Counted from the stretch's first letter, positions 35,574-44,914 are shown. The stretch is 64,000 bases of DNA from Brasilonema sp. UFV-L1 (GCF_012912105.1 NZ_QMEA01000014.1:1-64000); one strand, 5' to 3'. Numbers and translations: made by a program. The notes: generated by a model from the sequence alone, not told the origin.

Positions 35574-35882
35574 ATGATTCTTGAAATTTTAGAAAGATTT
35601 TTTGTTCGTAGTGCTGACAATAGTCGCACTCAAGTCAAACGCCGCCTCCAATTGGTGATCGCTCATGATCGTGCTGACATCAGCCCTGATGTACTAGACA
35701 AGATGCGGCAAGAAATCTTAGATATTGTCTGTCGTTACGTAGAAGTTGAAACGGATGGCTTAGAGTTTTCCCTGGAAAGCAACCAAAGGACGACAGCTTT
35801 AATTGCTAACATGCCCATTCGTCGAGTCAAAGAAACTCAAGAAGAAACAATTGAGTTAGACAATAGTGAGAACCCTGAGTAG
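35574..35882 (+). CDS. minE: Cell division topological specificity factor MinE
   Basis: The 102-residue protein starts [17 protein letters not shown], has [14 protein letters not shown]-like [18 protein letters not shown] (the MinD-interaction strand) and a C-terminal topological domain ending ANMPIRRVK. It stimulates MinD ATPase and drives its oscillation. It closes the min operon; a weak hairpin TCAGGA/TCCTGA follows at 35917-35938. Confidence 0.97.
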   Translation: MILEILERFFVRSADNSRTQVKRRLQLVIAHDRADISPDVLDKMRQEILDIVCRYVEVETDGLEFSLESNQRTTALIANMPIRRVKETQEETIELDNSENPE

Positions 35883-36559
35883 TTTTACGGTTTAATTTTG
35901 TCATTAATATAGCTAGTCAGGAAGATTTTTTATCCTGAAAAACTACCAACTTGATCGAGATTTGGGCGCTAATTATTTAAATATCGTTGTTTTTACAGCC
36001 ATTTTCAAATGATTAGACCACAACAAAGTAGGGTGGGCATCAGCCACCTTACAGAAAATGTTTGTGTCTTTGAAGCAAAAAACACACCTAGCACTCATAA
36101 TGGCGATCGCTAAAATTGTTATTCAGTTGGAGGAAATACAGTGCAGGTTAATTTACTTTTTATATCCTTAGAGGAATGACAATTTCAAATACCAATTCAA
36201 ATACCAAAAATTATTGATATTCTTGGCTAGTAAATAAAAGTCTAGATATTAAATATAACTATTCTTGACAATAGAAAGACTTACAGCAGATTGCAAGTAA
36301 ATGAAGTACAGTACTGAAGTCTAAAACGCAGACTCTAAGCCCTTTTTACTTCTGACCGGAGGCGGAGCTTTCCTTGCTCCGCTCCTGACTCCTGACTCAG
36401 GAATTGCTGCTGTAATTAATAGTATTACTGATGACATAAAATCGAAGAAAAGTACACAAATTCAACAATTCCCAAGACATACCTCTTGTAAGAGAAGAAA
36501 AAATAATCACAACTATCTATTAACTTTGACTCAAACCATCAACAGCAAGCTCGGGCATA
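35883..36559. other. Intergenic, 677 bases, repeats only
   Basis: After a weak terminator-like hairpin (35917-35938) come a short repeat GGTGGGCATCAGCCACC (about 36033), a HIP1-like GCGATCGC, and a GC-rich hairpin GGAGGCGGAGC/GCTCCGCTCC near 36358-36386. A 12-codon frame after GGAGG at about 36130 is too short to support. The promoter of the GT2-GtrA gene is expected near 36500. Confidence 0.5.
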
Positions 36560-37843
36560 ATGGCTACATGTGCTGTTTCCCCACAAAATGGTTTCTACAT
36601 GAATAGTATCCAACCGAACTCTTTTTTATCAGTACCCACTGGTCCATTGCAGATATCAGACTTGTCCTCTGTAACAGGAAACGCAGATAATGTACTCACT
36701 TTATTTTCTCTGGTGATTCCAACATATAACGAAGCAGCAAATATCCAAAAAATCATCTCTGTATTGAGCAGTTTGTTAGATGAAACAATACCAGGAAAGT
36801 ATGAGCTGATTGTCGTAGATGACGATAGTCCAGATGGTACTTGGAAAATTGCACAGTCTTTGATGGTAAAATATCCACAACTGCGGGTGATGCGACGACA
36901 GGATGAACGGGGACTATCCAGCGCTGTGATTCGCGGATGGCAAGCCGCTACAGGAGATGTTCTGGGAGTTATTGATGCTGATTTGCAACATCCACCCCAC
37001 GTGCTACTGCAACTATTGCAAGCGATTCAACAGGGAGCAGATTTAGCCGTCGCCAGCCGACACGTAGAAGGTGGTGGAGTCAGTAGTTGGAGTTTTATGA
37101 GGCGTTTCTTGTCTCGGGGTGCTCAATTATTAGGATTGATTCTCTTACCAGGCGTTCTCGGAAGAGTGTCAGATCCGATGAGTGGTTATTTTCTGGTACG
37201 TCGGCGCTGTGTAGTTGGTAAAATCCTCAATCCTGTGGGATACAAAATTTTGCTGGAGGTCATTGGACGTGGGATAGTGGGTAAAATTGCTGAAGTTGGC
37301 TACGTGTTTTGTGAGCGCAAAGAGGGTGAAAGTAAAGTTACTTGGAAACAGTATGTCGATTATATTCACCACTTAATCCGCTTGCGGTTATCAACAGGTT
37401 TTTTGGGACAATTCTCTCAACGCATTGGTTTCCCTATAGGTCGCTTTGTTCGCTTTGGTTTGGTAGGATTCTCTGGGGTCTTTGTAGATATGGTAGTACT
37501 TTACTTGCTCAGTGACCCAACAACCTTAAGCTTACCACTGACGCGCAGTAAAATCATTGCTGGGGAAGTGGCAATTTTGAATAATTTTTTGTGGAATGAC
37601 ATCTGGACGTTTGCTGATGTTAGCAGGGCGCAGCTACAAGGAAGTCAGCGCTTGAAGCGGTTTTTAAAATTCAACATGATTTGTCTTGCAGGATTGGTGT
37701 TGAATGTGTTGGTGTTAAATTTGGTGTTTAATTTCGTGATTCCCAACCGCTACGTTGCTAACCTGATTGCTATTGCGATTGCTACTGTTTGGAACTTTTG
37801 GGTTAATCTCAAGCTTAGTTGGCGCGTGACTCAGGTGAAATAG
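36560..37843 (+). CDS. Polyprenol-phosphate glycosyltransferase (GT2) fused to GtrA-like membrane domain
   Basis: A 427-residue fusion. Residues 48-270 are a DPM1-type GT2: LVIPTYNEAANI, VVDDDSPDGT, VIDADLQHPP with the DxD, and a QYVDYIHHLIRLR end. Residues 290-420 hold four membrane helices of the GtrA family (GRFVRFGLVGFSGVFVDMVV, in part; AILNNFLWNDIWTF; NLIAIAIATVWNFWVN). The enzyme probably loads a sugar (mannose or glucose) on polyprenol phosphate, with GtrA translocating it. ATG at 36560 is used; ATG at 36599 is an alternative. A terminator follows. Confidence 0.9.
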   Translation: MATCAVSPQNGFYMNSIQPNSFLSVPTGPLQISDLSSVTGNADNVLTLFSLVIPTYNEAANIQKIISVLSSLLDETIPGKYELIVVDDDSPDGTWKIAQSLMVKYPQLRVMRRQDERGLSSAVIRGWQAATGDVLGVIDADLQHPPHVLLQLLQAIQQGADLAVASRHVEGGGVSSWSFMRRFLSRGAQLLGLILLPGVLGRVSDPMSGYFLVRRRCVVGKILNPVGYKILLEVIGRGIVGKIAEVGYVFCERKEGESKVTWKQYVDYIHHLIRLRLSTGFLGQFSQRIGFPIGRFVRFGLVGFSGVFVDMVVLYLLSDPTTLSLPLTRSKIIAGEVAILNNFLWNDIWTFADVSRAQLQGSQRLKRFLKFNMICLAGLVLNVLVLNLVFNFVIPNRYVANLIAIAIATVWNFWVNLKLSWRVTQVK

Positions 37844-37868
37844 CTTTTGACTGAAAGTTGAAGTCAAC

Positions 37869-37905
37869 AAAAGCAGATGTGTATTTTCTTGTACATCTGC
37901 TTTTT
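37869..37905 (+). terminator. Rho-independent terminator after the GT2-GtrA gene
   Basis: AAAAGCAGATGT, an AT-rich loop, ACATCTGC and TTTTT. Nine base pairs are perfect and the T-run is attached. Confidence 0.85.
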
Positions 37906-38132
37906 CTGTTTTTGATGATCGAGGATGAGCAGCCAATAGGACTTGCTTTGTAACGCTTTGGATATAGTTCTTCACTTGATTACATAAATAGATAATTATC
38001 ACATTTACAATCACCTCTGGTACAAGCTTATAGACCCTACTGAATTCTGTAAAGATAACCGTACTTCACAATAACTCATAGAAGCGTAAAATTAGAAGAT
38101 TTACTGCTTTTAACTATTTACAACTCATCTTT

Positions 38133-38186
38133 TGCTTGGTGTGAAAATACGACATCTAAAGTCGTGTTCTCTGTATTTTCATCACA
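38133..38186 (+). promoter_or_regulatory. Nested hairpin upstream of hsp20
   Basis: GTGTGAAAATAC pairs with GTATTTTC-AT-CACAC, and the inner CGAC pairs with GTCG. It lies about 110 bases ahead of the hsp20 start, either in the promoter or in a long leader. The ribosome site AGAGG is at about 38278; an ACCT upstream could pair with AGGT, a weak hint of a thermosensor. Confidence 0.4.
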
Positions 38187-38292
38187 CGAAATGTTAGGGC
38201 AAGATAACTGGTGTAAGCAATTGAAACGCTCTCGGAATTGCTGAACGAAAAACACCTGGTAATTAGTCATTAAATACAGAGGTAAACAGTTT

Positions 38293-38775
38293 ATGATGAT
38301 TCGCTACTGGCAACCTTTCAGAGAACTAGAAAACCTTCGTCGTCAAATGGATCATGTCTTTGATGAACTGACGGCTCAATCTAGCAATGCGTCATCTGCT
38401 GTCTGGACTCCTGCTGTTGAGTTAATTGATGCAGGTGATAACTTGATTTTCAAAGCACAGCTTCCTGGTGTTGTGGTGAAGGACATAGATTTGCAAGTAA
38501 CTCGTGATGCTATTTCTCTTTCTGGAGAACGTCAGCAGCATCAGTATGATGGCTCTAACTACTTGCACTCTGAATTCCGTTATGGTCAGTTCCAGCGCGT
38601 TATTAACTTGCCAGTTGCAGTGCAGAATGACAAGGTACAAGCTGACTACCATGATGGTATTCTAACTCTCACTTTACCCAAGGTAGAAGAAGTTCGCAAT
38701 CGTGTTGTCAAGATTAATCTGGGCGAACTATCTTCCTCCACTTCTAGTCAAGCTCTAGAAGCTAGTGTTAACTAA
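38293..38775 (+). CDS. Small heat-shock protein, Hsp20/alpha-crystallin family
   Basis: The 160-residue protein has an N-terminal variable arm (MIRYWQPFRELENLRRQMD), the alpha-crystallin core (AVELIDAGDNLIFKAQLPGV to DGILTLTLPK, with the A-x-x-x-N/DGVL-type signature ADYHDGILTLTLPK), and a short tail. It holds unfolding proteins in large oligomers and, in cyanobacteria, also protects membranes. ATG at 38293 follows AGAGG; a second ATG directly follows. The gene is single, with terminator-like hairpin downstream. Confidence 0.93.
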   Translation: MMIRYWQPFRELENLRRQMDHVFDELTAQSSNASSAVWTPAVELIDAGDNLIFKAQLPGVVVKDIDLQVTRDAISLSGERQQHQYDGSNYLHSEFRYGQFQRVINLPVAVQNDKVQADYHDGILTLTLPKVEEVRNRVVKINLGELSSSTSSQALEASVN

Positions 38776-38853
38776 GAAGTCAAGACTCGTTTTGCAAAAC
38801 GCTACTTCTATTGCTAAGTATAGTATCGACCGACCAAATATCTAGTTAGTAAG

Positions 38854-38886
38854 CCAGAACATAGAAGCTCTATTTCTATGTTCTGG
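38854..38886 (+). terminator. 13-bp perfect inverted repeat after hsp20
   Basis: CCAGAACATAGAA (38854-38866), a 7-base loop, and TTCTATGTTCTGG (38874-38886). There is no strong T-run, so termination is probable but not certain. Confidence 0.65.
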
Positions 38887-38971
38887 TATTGATTTAAATC
38901 ATGACTTTTAAAAGTTTCCTCTGTCCTAAGTTCTGAAAAGAGGAGCATAGGGTGTGGCTTAACTTTAAAAC

Positions 38972-38994
38972 AAAAAAACCCGCCAAAGCGGGCT
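38972..38994 (-). terminator. Rho-independent terminator of pirA
   Basis: Read on the minus strand: AGCCCGC-TTTG-GCGGG followed by TTTTTTTG. A canonical GC stem with T-run, 43 bases after the pirA stop. Confidence 0.9.
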
Positions 38995-39036
38995 GACACA
39001 CAACAAAACTATGAACTAGAAAAATAAAATCTTGAC

Positions 39037-39192
39037 TTAGCTAAAATACTTCATTTCTGCTTCCAGTTGGCGAATTAAACTTTCGTCACCTTTGGCTCTA
39101 GCTACTTCTAAGCGATGTTCTAAACTTCTTATGATATTCAATTGATGCGCTTTGCGTGCTTTTCTTATAACTTCCACTCTGTTCTTGGCCAT
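39037..39192 (-). CDS. pirA: PirA-like PII-interacting regulator of arginine synthesis (51 aa)
   Basis: A 51-residue frame starts at ATG 39192 (MAKNRVEVIRKARKAHQLNI) and ends RLEVARAKGDESLIRQLEAE-MKYFS. It is well formed: good codon use, a private terminator and a conserved-looking helical sequence. The size equals that of Synechocystis PirA (Ssr0692), which binds PII and competes with the arginine-synthesis kinase NAGK; the RLEVARxxGDExLxRxLEAE pattern fits my memory of that family. A perfect NtcA box lies 64 bases upstream of the start, in keeping with nitrogen control. Identity is likely but not proven. Confidence 0.6.
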   Translation of the reverse strand: MAKNRVEVIRKARKAHQLNIIRSLEHRLEVARAKGDESLIRQLEAEMKYFS

Positions 39193-39256
39193 TTTAACGA
39201 TTTGCCTCTTTCATAACTCCATAAATATCTGATTTTCATAACATAACAAATTTTTC

Positions 39257-39270
39257 GTAGCTTATGTTAC
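39257..39270. promoter_or_regulatory. NtcA box GTA-N8-TAC
   Basis: GTAGCTTATGTTAC matches GTAN8TAC exactly. It sits between the pirA-like gene (64 bases) and the SAM-hydrolase-like gene (56 bases). Toward pirA a TAN3T box (TATGTT) begins 11 bases after it, closer than the usual 22 for activation, so NtcA would more likely repress pirA. Confidence 0.7.
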
Positions 39271-39326
39271 AGACAAAAAAAACTTAATATATGTAAATCA
39301 ACCAGAAATATATTGATTACATCCAG

Positions 39327-40121
39327 ATGCATTCTACTTATCCGATGATCACTATGCTTAGCGATTTTGGCGATCGCGATATTTATGTCGGGGTGATGAA
39401 GGGAGTTATTGCCCAAATCAACCCAGAACTTAAGGTGATAGATTTGACACATCAAATTCCGCCGCAAAACATCGCAGCAGCGAGGTTTTGCTTGATGAAT
39501 GCGTACTCCTACTTTCCCGTTGGAACAGTGCATTTGGCAGTTGTCGATCCGGGTGTGGGAGGAAAGCGACGAGCGATCGCAGTGGAATTTGCGAATGGCT
39601 TTCTGGTTGGACCAGATAATGGTATCTTTAGCGGACTACTCAGTCAAAGTCCAGCACTTGCAGTCGTAGAATTGACAAACCCTGATTATTGGAGAATCCC
39701 TCAACCCAGTCGGACTTTTCACGGGAGGGACATTTTTGCACCAGTAGCTGCACATTTAGCAACTGGAGTCCCTTTCACGGATTTGGGAAATCCAATTGAT
39801 TCAACAGCTTTAGTAAAACTGAATATATCTGATTGTACACTAACAGAAAGTGGTATAGCAGGTTCTATTCAATATATTGACCACTTCGGTAACTTAGTGA
39901 CGAATATTCCAGGGAGTTACGTGCAAGGCAAAACTTGGTGTGTTAAAGCGGCTGGGTTAATGATCGCAGGATGTCAAGCTTATAGTGATGTCAAAATTGG
40001 GGGTGCTATCGCCTTAGTTGAAAGTCACGGCTGGGTAGAAATTGCGATCAATTGCGGTAACGCACAGTCACTGTTGCAGCTTGAGTTAGGGGATACAGTA
40101 GAATTGGTTTTTGAAAGCTAG
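39327..40121 (+). CDS. SAM hydroxide adenosyltransferase (DUF62)
   Basis: The 264-residue protein is a DUF62 family enzyme, which hydrolyses S-adenosylmethionine to adenosine and methionine with hydroxide. Marks: MLSDFGDRDIYVGVMKG at the start, VDPGVGGKRRAIAV, FVGPDNGIFS-like LVGPDNGIFSGLL, and RTFHGRDIFAPVAAHLA with the catalytic Arg-His pair. IDHFGNLVTNI marks the C-terminal domain. The halogenase relatives have an extra loop, not evident here. ATG at 39327 is used. Confidence 0.93.
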   Translation: MHSTYPMITMLSDFGDRDIYVGVMKGVIAQINPELKVIDLTHQIPPQNIAAARFCLMNAYSYFPVGTVHLAVVDPGVGGKRRAIAVEFANGFLVGPDNGIFSGLLSQSPALAVVELTNPDYWRIPQPSRTFHGRDIFAPVAAHLATGVPFTDLGNPIDSTALVKLNISDCTLTESGIAGSIQYIDHFGNLVTNIPGSYVQGKTWCVKAAGLMIAGCQAYSDVKIGGAIALVESHGWVEIAINCGNAQSLLQLELGDTVELVFES

Positions 40122-40288
40122 TAGTTTTTCTGGAGATGAGTTTGGGGAGATTGTATCCTGCGGTGATGAAGATTTTTAAAAATTCACCCAAAATCATACG
40201 TCAGCAAAGGTACTTATTATGGAAATGGTAGGTAAAAAGATTTTTTGTGGTTACTGCAAGTCATTCAAAATTTAAATCTAAAATAGCT

Positions 40289-40942
40289 ATGATTGAGCAA
40301 ACAGTATCTGTACCAGAAGTTTATCAAGGTCAATTCGGCGAATTTACAATAACTGAGGGCGATCGCACAGGCGTTATCATCTACCGTACTGGATTAATGG
40401 TAGCTGCACTCAGTTTTGCGATCGCGAGTGCTTTGGTTTTGCTAAACGATAACCCAGATTTTAAACTATTGACGCCTTTGTATGCCTGCTTCAGTCTGGC
40501 TCTTGGTGTGAGTTTACTGACCATTCACATATATATGGCATTTTTGCACCGAGTTTTGCAAGTTTTTTGGGTTATTGGCAGTGTAACCGCACTCATACTC
40601 GCATTATCTAGCACTGACCCTTTAGCTGTCACCATTTACACTCAACCAGTCACCTTGTTGGGAGTAGGCTTTATCTTTGCAGCTTTGACAGGGATTTATT
40701 TCAAAGAAGCATTTTGCTTCAATCGTCTGGAAACCAAAATACTGACACCCATAGTACCGTTACTATTACTGGCACATATGCTTGGTATTTTGCCAATACA
40801 GGGAGAAAAGGTTTTACTTGGAGTGTGGGCAATTTTATTTGTGGTGTTTGCCTTACGCAAAGTCGTACAAGCAATTCCTCCGGATATTGGAGATAAATCT
40901 GTGTTTGAATATCTTAAAGCAAAGCGTTCAGAAAAGGTGTAA
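40289..40942 (+). CDS. DUF2301 integral membrane protein
   Basis: The likely start is ATG at 40289 (MIEQTVSVPEVYQGQFGEF), giving 217 residues. Six or so membrane helices follow (TGLMVAALSFAIASALVLL; LYACFSLALGVSLLTIHIY; VFWVIGSVTALILAL; VTLLGVGFIFAALTGIYF; PIVPLLLLAHMLGI). GIYFKEAFCFNRLETKIL is a conserved loop. The family is cyanobacterial and plant-plastid and has no known function. Its stop overlaps the start of the next gene (TAATG). Confidence 0.85.
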   Translation: MIEQTVSVPEVYQGQFGEFTITEGDRTGVIIYRTGLMVAALSFAIASALVLLNDNPDFKLLTPLYACFSLALGVSLLTIHIYMAFLHRVLQVFWVIGSVTALILALSSTDPLAVTIYTQPVTLLGVGFIFAALTGIYFKEAFCFNRLETKILTPIVPLLLLAHMLGILPIQGEKVLLGVWAILFVVFALRKVVQAIPPDIGDKSVFEYLKAKRSEKV

Positions 40943-41628
40943 TGCCTGCGAAAAGTCCTTATCAAAAGCGAAAATTCCCCAAAATTCGGTTTATCCAACG
41001 GCAACAAATGTGGACACTGACTCTTCAAGGATGGGTGAGTCTGTTCGTAACTGCCGTTATTTTATTAGTTTTCACGATCACTCACATACATTCATTTCTG
41101 GCAGTTACTTCTCCTATCAAAGCGGATGTGCTGGTTGTAGAAGGATGGCTAACAGACGAAGCACTACAACAAGCGTTCAGCGAAATTTCCAAAAGTTCCT
41201 ATCGCCAAATTTTTACAACAGGAATTCCGGTAGAAAGAGGGTATTATTTAGCGGAATACAAAAATTATGCAGAAATTGCCGCAGCAACTTTGAAAAAACT
41301 GGGCGTTCCAAATGAAAAGCTAGTGGTTATTGCAACACCTGATGTCATTAAGGATCGTACTCATGCATCTGCTGTGGCATTTTATCAGTGGCTATCTACT
41401 TCAAATGCTGAGTTCACATCAATAAATTTGTTTACTGATGATGCCCATGCTCGTAGAAGCTGGTTAATATATAAACGAGTTCTTCCTCCCAATATCAAAG
41501 TGGGTGTGATTGCTGCTAATACATCTAATTACAATCCTACAAAATGGTGGGCTTCTAGCGAAGGTGTGCGAACAATCATTTCTGAAAGCATCGCTTATAT
41601 TTATGCCCTGTTCAATTGGAAAGGCTGA
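40942..41628 (+). CDS. YdcF/SanA-like DUF218 family envelope protein
   Basis: The 228-residue protein has one membrane segment (LTLQGWVSLFVTAVILLVFT) followed by an extracytoplasmic alpha/beta domain: KADVLVVEGWLTDEAL, YRQIFTTGIPVERG, and IKDRTHASAVAFYQWL. This pattern is the ElyC/SanA/YdcF family linked to envelope biogenesis; the variant with VEGW and DRTxxSA replaces the more usual GN-x-E-N-T region. It overlaps the DUF2301 gene by one base and the two form an operon. Confidence 0.75.
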   Translation: MPAKSPYQKRKFPKIRFIQRQQMWTLTLQGWVSLFVTAVILLVFTITHIHSFLAVTSPIKADVLVVEGWLTDEALQQAFSEISKSSYRQIFTTGIPVERGYYLAEYKNYAEIAAATLKKLGVPNEKLVVIATPDVIKDRTHASAVAFYQWLSTSNAEFTSINLFTDDAHARRSWLIYKRVLPPNIKVGVIAANTSNYNPTKWWASSEGVRTIISESIAYIYALFNWKG

Positions 41629-41671
41629 AGAAAACTCAATTCAACGGTTTCGATCTCTTTCCTTGTAAAAA

Positions 41672-41745
41672 TGGCTCAGGTCAGACTCGAACTGACGACC
41701 AAGGGCTTATGAGTCCCCTACTCTAACCAACTGAGCTACTGAGCC
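41672..41745 (-). tRNA. tRNA with anticodon CAU (Met elongator or Ile2)
   Basis: A 74-nt cloverleaf on the minus strand. Acceptor GGCTCAG pairs with CTGAGCC, discriminator A; the D arm is AGCTCAGTTGGTTAGAGT; the anticodon arm GGGGACTCATAAGCCC carries CAT; the T arm has GTTCGAGTC. CCA is not encoded. The anticodon alone cannot tell elongator Met from Ile whose C34 becomes lysidine; the TTGGTCG variable region reminds me of Ile2. Confidence 0.93.
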
Positions 41746-41899
41746 GTGCATTTATTTTATCTTTTTAAGATAGCATACAAAAACTCTGAAGTCAAAGGTC
41801 AAGGGTGACTCTACTTTCTGCCAATACCTATAAAAAAAAGTAAGGGAGCTAGGCTCCCTCAAAAGAATAAGCAATAATGTAGTTACAGATTGCCAATGC

Positions 41900-44206
41900 T
41901 TACAGACGTGCTGTTGACAGTAAGGCGATTGGATTGACTGCACCTTTGCCACTCGGATGAATTTCAAAGTGAGTGTGTGGACCTGTGCTAAAGCCTGTGC
42001 TACCCATTAAAGCAATTGTTTGACCTTGGCGTACCTGTTGACCAGGCTGCACCAAAAGCTTGCTATTATGGCCATAGCGAGTCATGCTACCATCAGGATG
42101 GCGAATATCCACAAGATTGCCATAGCCACCACTGTTCCAACTAGCCTTTTCTACGACGCCGTCGGCTGATGCGTAAATGGGCGTGCCAGTTGAGTTAGCA
42201 ATGTCAATTCCCCTGTGCATTCTTCCCCAACGCCAGCCATAACCAGAGGTCAAAGTACCTTTTGCTGGCCACATATAAGCTGCAGTAGAAGTAGATGGAG
42301 GTGCTGTATTCTCGTCAATCGGTCTTGGTAGGTATCTATCCACTGCTGCTAAAGGTGGTAACTGTGGAGAAACTGTACTTCCCCGCAGAGAACCAAGGGA
42401 ACGAGAGGCATCGATACCCATAGAAGGTGTTACTATCGCTCGATTTGGTAGCAGTTCTGGATTAATTGGATCGTTTGCAGGTCTTTGATTAGCCCGGTAC
42501 GCTGGCCTACCTGGTTGACTACCATAATTAGGTGCTAGTGGTCTGGGAACAAGTATCGGCACTGCAGTGTTGTTCTGTCCATTCACAGGTATTTGCACTG
42601 TACCACTATTTGGTCTAGGAACAGAAATTGGTACCGCACCATGATTTTGATTGGAAACAGGAACCGCTACTGGGACCTTATTCGCTTCATTCCCCTCTGG
42701 CACAACTATACTACTACCTGCTTGCTGAGAGCGGTATTTCTCCCGCAATTTTTCAATCTCCAATTGCAAACTGCGGAGACGTTGATTGCTTTTTACCTGT
42801 TTTTCTGTTGTAGCAGTTGGTCTTTGTGCCAATTGAGCTTCTGTAAAAACTTTTGGCACTGGGGTGTCACCACCCATACCATAATAAGATGTAGTCGTAC
42901 TAGAAGTTTGGGTATTTGTAATATTATTTTCTGTTAAGTTAGCGGTCGTTGATTGAATGTATGACAGAAACTGGGTGTTACCAAGTACTGGTGTCGGAAC
43001 AGTGACACTACGATTGTTGGCGATGAGTGAGTGTGGATTTGTGTCGCCTACGTTAGTCGTACGACTCACTCCAACAGGACTTGATTCCATTGCGACAGCT
43101 GACGGTGTCGTATCGCTGTTTTCTGCGACAGGAATGGAGAGTTTTTGGCTAATTTGCAGCTGATGAGGGTTGTTGAGGTGATTTGCCTTTACCAGTTCTG
43201 AAACCGAAACACCATAATCACTGGCGATCGCCCCTATTGTATCTCCTGGTTTCACCTCGTATGTTGCAATTGCTGTTTGTGCGATGACTGTTGCTGGTGC
43301 AATCACTGCTACTGAGGCTGGTTCTGTTGGAAAGCGTACCTCTGACTTTTGCTTTAACTTCGATACGAGCCTTGCTCGGCTTGGATCGCTAGTCGTGGAA
43401 GACGACTGCTCAGTAGCAGTGATTGTACTTGTCTGTGGCATTTTCTCTGCCACAGCCATTGGCTGTACGAACTGAGTCGAGCTTTGTTGTGATAAATTTT
43501 TGCTTTCCTCAGCTCGCCATTTTACCAGACTTTGTCTTAAACGGTTCGATTTTTCCTGTAATCGGTTGAGCGCATATTCTTGTTGCGCTTTCAGTTGGGT
43601 ATTGACTTCTGATTCTACTGTTCTTGGTTGAGCAGATACAGAGGACACGCTTTGCATGTTATTCACAATACCATTAGCATGAGATGGTGTTTGTATCCCC
43701 TGCTTTCTGGACTGTTGTAAATTATTTTTTTCCCAGGCAATGCTTTGTTTCTCTGTTGCTTTCGGTGAGTTTGGAATTCCTCCTGGTAAAGAGGTTGGCG
43801 CTGACATCTTGCTTGCTGCAACTTGCCATTTCGCCCTCAGTTCGTTTACCTGGGAAATTGCTGTTGGTTCTACGACTACAGGATTTTCCGGTACGCTCAC
43901 TGAAGAGACAGCTTGTGACTCTAGTTTCTTTATGGTTGAAAACTTCACCTCAGCATCAGAAGCAGGAATTGTTGAGGCTGTCTTTTGATTACCTAACGCT
44001 TCTGCTGCACCAGCTTGATCGCTTTGTCGAGTCACCAAAAGGCTAGTTGCTCCCATTGATATTGCCAAGCCAATCATCGCGGCTGTTGTTGGCACTCGAC
44101 ATTGGTTAACTCTTGGATTCACTGCGTCTATCAGTTCCACTGGAACATCATCGCCTGGGGTGTTTTCCAACTCAGCTTTTACTTTTTTCTTCAATGCTCG
44201 TTTCAA
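41900..44206 (-). CDS. LysM/M23 peptidoglycan endopeptidase
   Basis: A 768-residue envelope protein. The start is TTG at 44206, supported by AGGAGG six bases upstream. A basic N-terminus and a membrane segment at about residues 40-60 (TAAMIGLAISMGATSLLVT) anchor it. A LysM repeat lies at about 312-360 (YEVKPGDTIGAIASDYGVS), then long Pro/Asn/Gln-rich linkers with PVAVPVSNQ-type repeats. The C-terminal M23 domain (about 645-765) has YGWRWGRMHRGIDIAN, YGHN and GPHTHFEIH with the zinc ligands. Probable division or remodelling hydrolase. Confidence 0.93.
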   Translation of the reverse strand: MKRALKKKVKAELENTPGDDVPVELIDAVNPRVNQCRVPTTAAMIGLAISMGATSLLVTRQSDQAGAAEALGNQKTASTIPASDAEVKFSTIKKLESQAVSSVSVPENPVVVEPTAISQVNELRAKWQVAASKMSAPTSLPGGIPNSPKATEKQSIAWEKNNLQQSRKQGIQTPSHANGIVNNMQSVSSVSAQPRTVESEVNTQLKAQQEYALNRLQEKSNRLRQSLVKWRAEESKNLSQQSSTQFVQPMAVAEKMPQTSTITATEQSSSTTSDPSRARLVSKLKQKSEVRFPTEPASVAVIAPATVIAQTAIATYEVKPGDTIGAIASDYGVSVSELVKANHLNNPHQLQISQKLSIPVAENSDTTPSAVAMESSPVGVSRTTNVGDTNPHSLIANNRSVTVPTPVLGNTQFLSYIQSTTANLTENNITNTQTSSTTTSYYGMGGDTPVPKVFTEAQLAQRPTATTEKQVKSNQRLRSLQLEIEKLREKYRSQQAGSSIVVPEGNEANKVPVAVPVSNQNHGAVPISVPRPNSGTVQIPVNGQNNTAVPILVPRPLAPNYGSQPGRPAYRANQRPANDPINPELLPNRAIVTPSMGIDASRSLGSLRGSTVSPQLPPLAAVDRYLPRPIDENTAPPSTSTAAYMWPAKGTLTSGYGWRWGRMHRGIDIANSTGTPIYASADGVVEKASWNSGGYGNLVDIRHPDGSMTRYGHNSKLLVQPGQQVRQGQTIALMGSTGFSTGPHTHFEIHPSGKGAVNPIALLSTARL

Positions 44207-44914
44207 AGACGACCTCCTATGAATACGCTTTGCTTGACTGACCTCAAGTTTCCTGTCTGAATACTAGTCAACGATTTAGATCACCACAAGCAATAGATAA
44301 ATATCATATACGTCAGATATACTTACGCAAGATTAACCCGGTTCTTTGATTTAGACAAGTTAACACCATAACTATTAAATAGTAAATTTGAGTCAATTTG
44401 TGCCTAACTTGCCTTGTCTACCTTAAATCTTTTATTCCATAGACCATCTCAGTTTTCTGTAAATTTTGCGCCTTCATTGCTAAAGCTACCTGACTGACAA
44501 TGACATATTAGCCATGCTTTCTGTTGCTTTGAGCACTTTGAGCCGTTGGATACTGCGACTTCATCGAATAGTGTGACACCCTGCTGTAAATATATTTCAG
44601 AGCTTTTCCACGCCATCCGTCTCTTCCACACGAGACTTTACGTTTCTTCTTCCCCAAAAACAACCGTATTAACGCGCAGATTTTTTTAGCTGAAATTCAA
44701 ATAACACATGACTCATGTTAGCCCAAATGCTTGATATGACTTGTTTGTGATGTTTTTATTGCTGACTTCATAGTAAATTTCAATTTACAAAAATCTATCA
44801 TTCAACATCAACGTTACTTGAAATTTCCTATAGAAATTTCTTATATTTAATTTTTCCATCATCTGCAGTTATGACTCTTCATTACTTGTAGCATATGTCA
44901 CGATTCATTTAGAA
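44207..44914. other. Intergenic, 708 bases, no gene supported
   Basis: Only short, low-quality frames are present (for example 44449-44631 minus). It contains the AGGAGG ribosome site of the M23 gene at 44213-44218 and should carry its promoter and the trmL downstream region. No hairpin with T-run or known RNA family is seen. Confidence 0.5.
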
